Assembly: GCA_964592255.1 (NCBI GenBank) | Contig: CAZQCI010000077.1 | Location: 1-10,405, forward strand | Origin: CAZQCI01 sp964592255 | GTDB taxonomy: Bacteria > UBA10199 > SBBF01 | Direction of reading: 5' to 3' | Length of the DNA stretch: 10,405 nt | Shown here: piece by piece, positions 6,493 to 10,405 of the stretch | Position numbering within the stretch: the first letter of the stretch is position 1 | How the letters are laid out: each line of letters starts with the position of its first letter | Position numbers and translations under genes: made by a program | Notes under the pieces: model-generated | Told to the model about the DNA's origin: nothing | The model's input: only the letters and a program-made list of their open reading frames with translations | Databases searched by the model: none

Positions 6493-7047
6493 ATGAAAAT
6501 CCTTGTTTTGCCTGGTTCGTTAAGAGCAGGTTCCTTAAATAAGCAATTGGCTCGATGGGTCAGCCTGCAAATTCCTCAAATTAAAAAAGGAACTGAGACT
6601 CTTTTTTTAGACCTTCAGCCCTTAAATATTCCTGTTTATGATGGGGATATTGAAAACAAAGGGATTCCATCTTCTGTTCTTGAACTTGCCGAAAAAATTC
6701 GCCAACACGATGGGTTGATTATTTGTAGCCCAGAGTACAATGGTTCCATTTCATCCGTTTTAAAAAATACCATTGATTGGGTTTCCCGCGTTAAACCGAA
6801 TTGTTTTGATCGTAAGCCGGTATTGTTGATGGCAGCTTCCCCCGGTGCTTTGGGTGGGGTGAGGGCTCTATGGCATGAACGTGTTCCGCTCGAAGCCTTG
6901 GGAGCTTTTGTCTCCCCTAATATGCATGGCCTGTCCAAGGCACACGAAAAGTTTGATGCTCAAGGTACTTTAACTGACGAAGCCGCTGTTAAAGCAATAC
7001 AGGCTCTTCTTTCTACCTTTCTGGCCGACATTCATGTTTCTGTTTAA
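6493..7047 (+). CDS. NAD(P)H-dependent FMN reductase (chromate/quinone reductase type)
   Basis: The 184-residue product is a flavodoxin-fold enzyme of the NADPH-dependent FMN reductase family. Members use FMN and NAD(P)H to reduce quinones, chromate, azo compounds or free flavin. Seen: the phosphate-binding LPGSLRAGSLNKQLAR (6-21) and the flavin-binding CSPEYNGSISSVLKNTIDW (78-96) around Ser79-Pro80-Glu81-Tyr82-Asn83. ASPGALGGVRAL follows near residue 114. No signal peptide is seen, so it is cytosolic. The gene lies two bases after the anti-sigma stop and is likely co-transcribed; it could be a target or a mere passenger of that unit. Its flavin cofactor comes from the same pathway encoded upstream, but no direct link is shown. 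Substrate cannot be told from sequence. Confidence 0.92.
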   Translation: MKILVLPGSLRAGSLNKQLARWVSLQIPQIKKGTETLFLDLQPLNIPVYDGDIENKGIPSSVLELAEKIRQHDGLIICSPEYNGSISSVLKNTIDWVSRVKPNCFDRKPVLLMAASPGALGGVRALWHERVPLEALGAFVSPNMHGLSKAHEKFDAQGTLTDEAAVKAIQALLSTFLADIHVSV

Positions 7048-7080
7048 TTGATTCAATCAAACGGACAGGTGGAATATAAA
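7048..7080 (+). promoter_or_regulatory. Possible promoter region for rpsO with a short palindrome
   Basis: The gap before rpsO holds a perfect palindrome, TTGATTCAATCAA at 7048-7060, with 6-base arms around one base. A weak -35-like TTCAAT (7052-7057) lies 17 bases from a TATAAA (7075-7080). The -10 match is good and the -35 match is poor. An independent promoter for rpsO is biologically plausible because the upstream gene has a different function. The palindrome could be an operator overlapping the -35. Neither role is proven by sequence alone. Confidence 0.3.
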
Positions 7081-7125
7081 ATCCGCTTTACAAATAAAAA
7101 ACAGCTATGTTAAGGAAACCCTCTT

Positions 7126-7404
7126 ATGTCACTCTATGGTGCAAGAAAACAAGAAGTTATCGGCAAGTTTAAGGTGCACGACAAAGATACCGGCTCTACA
7201 GAAGTCCAGGTTGCTTTGATTTCGGAACGCATTAACGACCTATCCAAGCATTTTGAAACCCACAAGAAAGATCATTCGAGTCGTCGTGGGCTATTAAAGT
7301 TGGTTGGTCAACGTCGTCGGTTGCTTAATTATTTAAAGACGAACAACAAGGATAAGTATCTGAAGTTGATTGAAGTTTTGGGCATTCGTGCCACCAAGTC
7401 TTAA
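7126..7404 (+). CDS. rpsO: 30S ribosomal protein S15
   Basis: S15 binds 16S rRNA early in assembly of the small subunit and helps form a bridge to the large subunit. The 92-residue product is close to the usual 89. Seen: the family core DTGSTEVQVALISERINDL, then the rRNA-binding HKKDHSSRRGLLKLVGQRRR and LLNYLK. The start at 7126 has AAGGA at 7112-7116, a good position, and places the protein on the family N-terminus (MSL). In many bacteria S15 represses its own mRNA by binding a leader structure; no such structure is obvious in the 78 bases upstream. The gene is followed by a long hairpin and pnp, the classic order. Confidence 0.98.
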   Translation: MSLYGARKQEVIGKFKVHDKDTGSTEVQVALISERINDLSKHFETHKKDHSSRRGLLKLVGQRRRLLNYLKTNNKDKYLKLIEVLGIRATKS

Positions 7405-7424
7405 GCCTTAAAAGGGTTGTTGAG

Positions 7425-7480
7425 CTGATAATTTATTCATTTTCAAATTTTTTTAAATTTGTAAAAGGATAGATTATCAG
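7425..7480 (+). promoter_or_regulatory. Long AU-rich stem-loop between rpsO and pnp, candidate RNase III site
   Basis: Bases 7425-7480 fold into one nearly continuous hairpin. CTGATAAT (7425-7432) pairs with ATTATCAG (7473-7480). T7433 opposes G7472 as a wobble. TATTC (7434-7438) pairs with GGATA (7467-7471), one G-U included. TTTT (7440-7443) pairs with AAAA (7463-7466). CAAATTT (7444-7450) pairs with AAATTTG (7455-7461) around a TTTT loop. Only one bulge lies on each side (A7439, T7462), giving about 25 pairs. No T-tract follows the 3' arm, so it is not a standard terminator. In E. coli a long pnp-leader hairpin is cut by RNase III and lets PNPase repress itself; the position here is the same, but the function is inferred. 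Confidence 0.75.
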
Positions 7481-7510
7481 TCACGAAAACACCTTATTTA
7501 ATTCTTAAGA

Positions 7511-7556
7511 TTTTCCTTCCATCTCCCTCATCTCTTTTCCTTGCCTTGATAAGGAA
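7511..7556 (+). promoter_or_regulatory. Pyrimidine-rich pnp leader with strong ribosome-binding site
   Basis: Bases 7511-7547 contain 34 pyrimidines out of 37 (purines only at 7521, 7530 and 7543), directly before the pnp Shine-Dalgarno AAGGA (7551-7555). TTCCTT (7537-7542) is complementary to AAGGAA (7551-7556), so a weak 6-bp hairpin could cover the ribosome site. Such an unstructured pyrimidine tract could serve as a binding site for ribosomal protein S1 or for PNPase itself. That role is inferred. Confidence 0.5.
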
Positions 7557-7561
7557 CTCAT

Positions 7562-9652
7562 ATGGCTACACGTGTATCAGCTTTTTTAGGCGACAAAGAA
7601 ATTATTATCGAAACTGGGAAGTTAGCTAAACAGGCTGGAGGATCAGTCACAGTCCAATGTGGGGACACCATTGTTTTAGTAACAGCCACAGCAGCCCCGT
7701 CACCTAAAGAAGGAATCGACTTTCTACCCCTGACCGTTGATTTTATCGAAAAGACATTTGCTGCAGGAAAAATTCCTGGTGGATTTTTTAAGCGGGAAGG
7801 CCGTCCAACGGAAGTAGCAACACTCACATCCCGTTTTATCGATCGCCCCATTCGTCCTTTATTTCCAGAAGGTTACTATTACGAAACTCAAGTGATTGCT
7901 ACGGTTCTCTCCGTGGATCAAATCAACGACCCTGATACGTTGTCTGTTATTGGAGCTTCTGCTGCTTTGTGCGTGTCTGACATTCCTTTTCCAAAACCAG
8001 TGGCGGGTTGCCGTATAGGACGCATTGATGGTCAATGGGTTTTAAATGCAACGACCGCTGATATGGATAATAGCGATATCGACCTGATTGTGGCGGCCAC
8101 CGAAGATGCGGTGGTGATGGTGGAAGGGGGCGGGGATGAAGTGTCCGAACGTGATTTAATCGATGCCATTCTTTATGCCCATAAATCGTTGCAACCTGTA
8201 ATTAAAGCTCAAAAAGATTTGCAAAACAAAGCTGGTAAGCCCAAACGCGAAATAGTGTTACCTGAAAAAGATGCTGCTATCACAGCGGCTGTGGAAGCCA
8301 CTGCTGCCCAAGTACGTGAAGCGATGCAGATTGCAGTAAAACACGACCGTTATGCCAAATTGGATGAAATTAAAAAGGCCATTGCCGCAAAAATAACTCC
8401 TGCCAATGAAGAGCTGGCCCCAGCTAAAAAATTACAATTGGGTGGTGACTACGAAGCTCTCAAAAGCCGGGTGATGCGTCAGATGATTTTGAAAGAAGGC
8501 AAGCGTATTGATAAACGATCGATGGAAGCCATTCGCCCCATCAGCTGCGAGGCTCGTATTTTACCGCGTACCCATGGTTCTGCTCTTTTTACACGTGGTG
8601 AAACACAAGCTTTAGTGGTGGCTACTTTAGGTAATTCTGATGATCAACAAATCATCGATTCTATTTCCGGCGAAATGTCCAAATCGTTCATGCTGCATTA
8701 TAATTTTCCTCCTTTCTCCGTGGGTGAAGTAAAACCACTTCGTTCCCCCGGGAGACGTGAAGTGGGTCATGGTGCCTTAGCTGAACGTGCCCTTATTCGT
8801 ATGCTGCCCTCGCAAGAAGAATTTCCTTACACGATCCGTGTTGTGTCCGAAATTTTGGAATCCAATGGTTCCTCTTCCATGGCAAGTGTGTGTGGTGGTT
8901 CGCTGGCTTTAATGGATGCTGGTATTCCCCTTAAAGCACCTGTGGCGGGTATTGCCATGGGGCTGATTAAAGAAGGAAGTGATACAGCCATCCTTTCTGA
9001 TATTTTGGGTGATGAAGATCATTTGGGAGATATGGATTTTAAAGTAACAGGAACTTCCAAAGGGGTTACTGCTCTTCAAATGGATATTAAAATTGAAGGT
9101 GTGGATGAAGCCATTATGACCCAGGCTTTAGAGCAAGCACGTCAAGGTCGTTTGCATATTTTAGGTAAAATGGCGGAAGCTCTTTCTGCTCCCCGTTCTT
9201 CATTGTCACAACATGCTCCTAAAATTATTTCTTTCACTGTTAAAAAAGACAAGATCCGCGATGTTATCGGTAGCGGTGGTAAAAATATCCGCGGAGTGAT
9301 TGATGCCACTGGCGTTAAAATCGACATCGACGATGATGGTTTGGTGAAAATTTTCTCTTCTGATGACAATGCCATTAATCAAGCCACTCGTATGATTAAA
9401 GATTTAGTGGCTGAAGCTGAAGTTGGTAAAATTTACGACGGTGTTGTGAAGAAAATTATGGATTTTGGGGCTTTTGTCGAAATTCTTCCCAAAACTGATG
9501 GGCTTGTTCATATTTCTCAATTGTCTCATGAACGTGTGCGTCAGGTCCGTGATGTGGTGCAGGAAGGGGATCGCATCCGTGTGAAGTGCATCGGTATCGA
9601 CGAAAACGGCAAGATCAAATTATCGTTGAAGGATGTAGAAGAACAGAAGTAG
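7562..9652 (+). CDS. pnp: Polyribonucleotide nucleotidyltransferase (PNPase)
   Basis: PNPase degrades RNA from the 3' end by phosphorolysis and can add tails in reverse; it acts as a trimer, often in a degradosome. The 696-residue product, near the family's usual 700, shows every domain in order. First RNase PH domain about 1-230, with TVDFIEKTFAAGKIPGGFFK and SRFIDRPIRPLFP. Helical linker about 235-320. Second RNase PH domain about 325-550, with the GETQALV and SPGRREVGHGALAERAL phosphate-binding parts. This domain also has DILGDEDHLGDMDFKVTG, where Asp486 and Asp492 align with the catalytic and metal-binding aspartates. KH domain about 555-615 with the GSGGKNI loop. S1 domain about 620-692 with GAFVEILPKTDGLVHISQLS. 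The start has AAGGA seven bases upstream. It lies 157 bases after rpsO, which holds the leader hairpin. No defects are seen. Confidence 0.99.
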   Translation: MATRVSAFLGDKEIIIETGKLAKQAGGSVTVQCGDTIVLVTATAAPSPKEGIDFLPLTVDFIEKTFAAGKIPGGFFKREGRPTEVATLTSRFIDRPIRPLFPEGYYYETQVIATVLSVDQINDPDTLSVIGASAALCVSDIPFPKPVAGCRIGRIDGQWVLNATTADMDNSDIDLIVAATEDAVVMVEGGGDEVSERDLIDAILYAHKSLQPVIKAQKDLQNKAGKPKREIVLPEKDAAITAAVEATAAQVREAMQIAVKHDRYAKLDEIKKAIAAKITPANEELAPAKKLQLGGDYEALKSRVMRQMILKEGKRIDKRSMEAIRPISCEARILPRTHGSALFTRGETQALVVATLGNSDDQQIIDSISGEMSKSFMLHYNFPPFSVGEVKPLRSPGRREVGHGALAERALIRMLPSQEEFPYTIRVVSEILESNGSSSMASVCGGSLALMDAGIPLKAPVAGIAMGLIKEGSDTAILSDILGDEDHLGDMDFKVTGTSKGVTALQMDIKIEGVDEAIMTQALEQARQGRLHILGKMAEALSAPRSSLSQHAPKIISFTVKKDKIRDVIGSGGKNIRGVIDATGVKIDIDDDGLVKIFSSDDNAINQATRMIKDLVAEAEVGKIYDGVVKKIMDFGAFVEILPKTDGLVHISQLSHERVRQVRDVVQEGDRIRVKCIGIDENGKIKLSLKDVEEQK

Positions 9653-9664
9653 ATATTTTAATAT

Positions 9665-9701
9665 CCCCCTCTTAAAATTAAGAGGGGACCAGGGGGAGTT
9701 A
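9665..9701. repeat. Short palindromic repeat just after pnp
   Basis: CCCCTCTTAA (9666-9675) and TTAAGAGGGG (9678-9687) form a perfect 10-base inverted repeat around AA. It is followed by ACCAGGGGGAGTTA. The sequence has the style of the dispersed intergenic repeats seen elsewhere in this window. It could end or protect the pnp mRNA, but no T-tract follows the stem on the + strand, so it is not called a terminator. Confidence 0.7.
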
Positions 9702-9717
9702 TTCAAATGGAATTGAG

Positions 9718-9777
9718 TAACCCCTCTCCCAAAGGGATCCCCTTGGGATCCAGCCTCCCCTTATAACTAAGGAGAGG
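9718..9777. repeat. Palindromic repeat related to the nusB-upstream element (copy B)
   Basis: The first part, TAACCCCTCTCCCAAAGGGA (from 9718), differs from the start of copy A (from 3935) only by one C in a run, and both continue with a matching TTGGGAT arm. The second part is a hairpin: CCTCCCCTTA (9754-9763) pairs with TAAGGAGAGG (9768-9777) with one mismatch around TAAC. This second part resembles the reverse complement of the other end of copy A. So copy B carries both arm types of copy A in a different arrangement, as expected for a repeat family. Confidence 0.8.
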
Positions 9778-9826
9778 AGATAAAAGGGATTCATTCCTTG
9801 ATTGTTAGAAGTAATTATTATCCCTC

Positions 9827-10405
9827 ATGACTCTTATTCAATCCGTCATTTTGGGTATTGTTCAAGGTTTGGGGGAGTTCTTACCCATTTCCAGTTCTGC
9901 ACATTTAGTCATCACGCCGTGGTTGCTCCGCTTTTCTGATCCGGGTCTTACCTTTGATGTGGCTCTCCATTTTGGGACGCTACTCGCTCTCCTTGTTTAC
10001 TTTTGGAAAGATTGGATTCAATTGCTTTCTGGTGTTGTGTTTTATCTTGTTAAAAAAGAAGAAACTCACAAAAAATCTTTTCATCTTTTTTTATTTCTGG
10101 TGGTGGGCAGTATTCCAGGGGCTGTTGCGGGGTTGTTGTTGGAACATTTGGCTGATACACTTTTTAGAAGTCCGTTGTTAATTGCCGGTAATATGGCCGT
10201 GATGGGCGGGGTGCTTTGGTGGGTAGATCGACAATCTCGCCGTGTTAAAGATCTAAATTCCATTTGTTTTTGGGATGCTGTTATCATTGGGCTTCTGCAA
10301 AGTTTGGCTTTGGTGCCCGGTGTTTCCCGTTCGGGTATTACTATTACTTCGGGATTGATGCGGGGACTTACTCGCGAAGCAGCGGCACGCTTTTCTTTTT
10401 TGTTG
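9827..10405 (+). CDS. uppP: Undecaprenyl-diphosphatase, 3'-truncated by window edge
   Basis: UppP (BacA) removes a phosphate from undecaprenyl diphosphate at the inner membrane, recycling the lipid carrier for peptidoglycan and other cell-wall polymers; excess gives bacitracin resistance. The 193 codons present cover most of a protein that is usually about 265-280 residues. Seen: the first signature GIVQGLGEFLPISSSAHL (10-27), with Gln13 and Glu17 of the (E/Q)xxxE motif. The second signature PGVSRSGIT lies at 164-172. Several hydrophobic stretches follow the family's membrane pattern. The ATG at 9827 fits the family N-terminus; no clear ribosome-binding site is seen, and a GTTAGAAG stretch about 15 bases upstream is weak. 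The 174 bases separating it from pnp hold repeats only, so transcription may be independent. Confidence 0.97.
   Translation, partial: MTLIQSVILGIVQGLGEFLPISSSAHLVITPWLLRFSDPGLTFDVALHFGTLLALLVYFWKDWIQLLSGVVFYLVKKEETHKKSFHLFLFLVVGSIPGAVAGLLLEHLADTLFRSPLLIAGNMAVMGGVLWWVDRQSRRVKDLNSICFWDAVIIGLLQSLALVPGVSRSGITITSGLMRGLTREAAARFSFLL

Noticed and set aside
9665..9690. Intrinsic terminator after pnp
   Set aside because: The stem is strong, but ACCAGGGGG rather than a T-run follows on the + strand, and the sequence looks like a dispersed repeat.
9954..10181. Hydrophobic 75-residue reading frame inside uppP
   Set aside because: It lies in another frame of uppP, whose own frame carries both family signatures; it is an out-of-frame shadow.
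1..10405. CRISPR array, tRNA, rRNA, insertion sequence or phage genes
   Set aside because: No regularly spaced direct repeats, no tRNA cloverleaf, no rRNA sequence and no transposase- or integrase-like reading frame were seen. The repeats present are short palindromes only.

Overview
The window is ordinary bacterial chromosome, with all genes on the + strand and tightly packed. It encodes riboflavin synthesis, transcription and RNA-turnover functions. Base composition leans slightly AT. Several features suggest a Gram-negative bacterium of the deltaproteobacterial type: heterodisulfide-reductase-like Fe-S protein, ribE-ribBA-ribH-nusB order, ECF sigma plus membrane anti-sigma, rpsO-pnp, and short GC-rich palindromic repeats between genes. 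This placement is an inference from gene content and style, not a phylogenetic result. TGA ends several intact genes (ribE, ribBA, ribH, the sigma factor), so the standard bacterial code applies.

Layout. Positions 2-526 hold the 3' end of an Fe-S (CCG-domain) protein. A diacylglycerol-kinase-family lipid kinase gene (526-1467) follows with a 1-base overlap and is broken by one in-frame TGA at 925-927. Next come riboflavin synthase (1518-2126), bifunctional RibBA (2123-3352), lumazine synthase RibH (3450-3923) and antitermination factor NusB (4050-4469). A paired REP-like palindrome lies before ribH and a second type of palindromic repeat lies before nusB. A stand-alone peptidase M17 N-terminal-domain protein (4456-4986) overlaps nusB. 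An ECF-type sigma factor (4995-5618), a zinc-finger membrane anti-sigma protein with a TPR-like tail (5681-6490) and an FMN-dependent NAD(P)H reductase (6493-7047) follow. The last block is rpsO (7126-7404), a long AU-rich hairpin plus pyrimidine-rich leader, pnp (7562-9652), two more palindromic repeats, and the 5' part of uppP (9827 to the window end).

How the genes work together. RibBA makes both early riboflavin precursors from GTP and ribulose 5-phosphate, RibH makes lumazine, and RibE makes riboflavin. RibD and the phosphatase step are not in this window. NusB is a common neighbour of ribH. The sigma and anti-sigma genes form a probable envelope or stress signalling pair. rpsO-pnp is the classical pair, and its intergenic hairpin resembles in position and shape the RNase III-processed pnp leader of enterobacteria.

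I found no previously undescribed system. The points most worth checking are the nonsense codon in the lipid kinase, the rpsO-pnp leader structure, the orphan M17 N-domain protein and the shared intergenic repeats.
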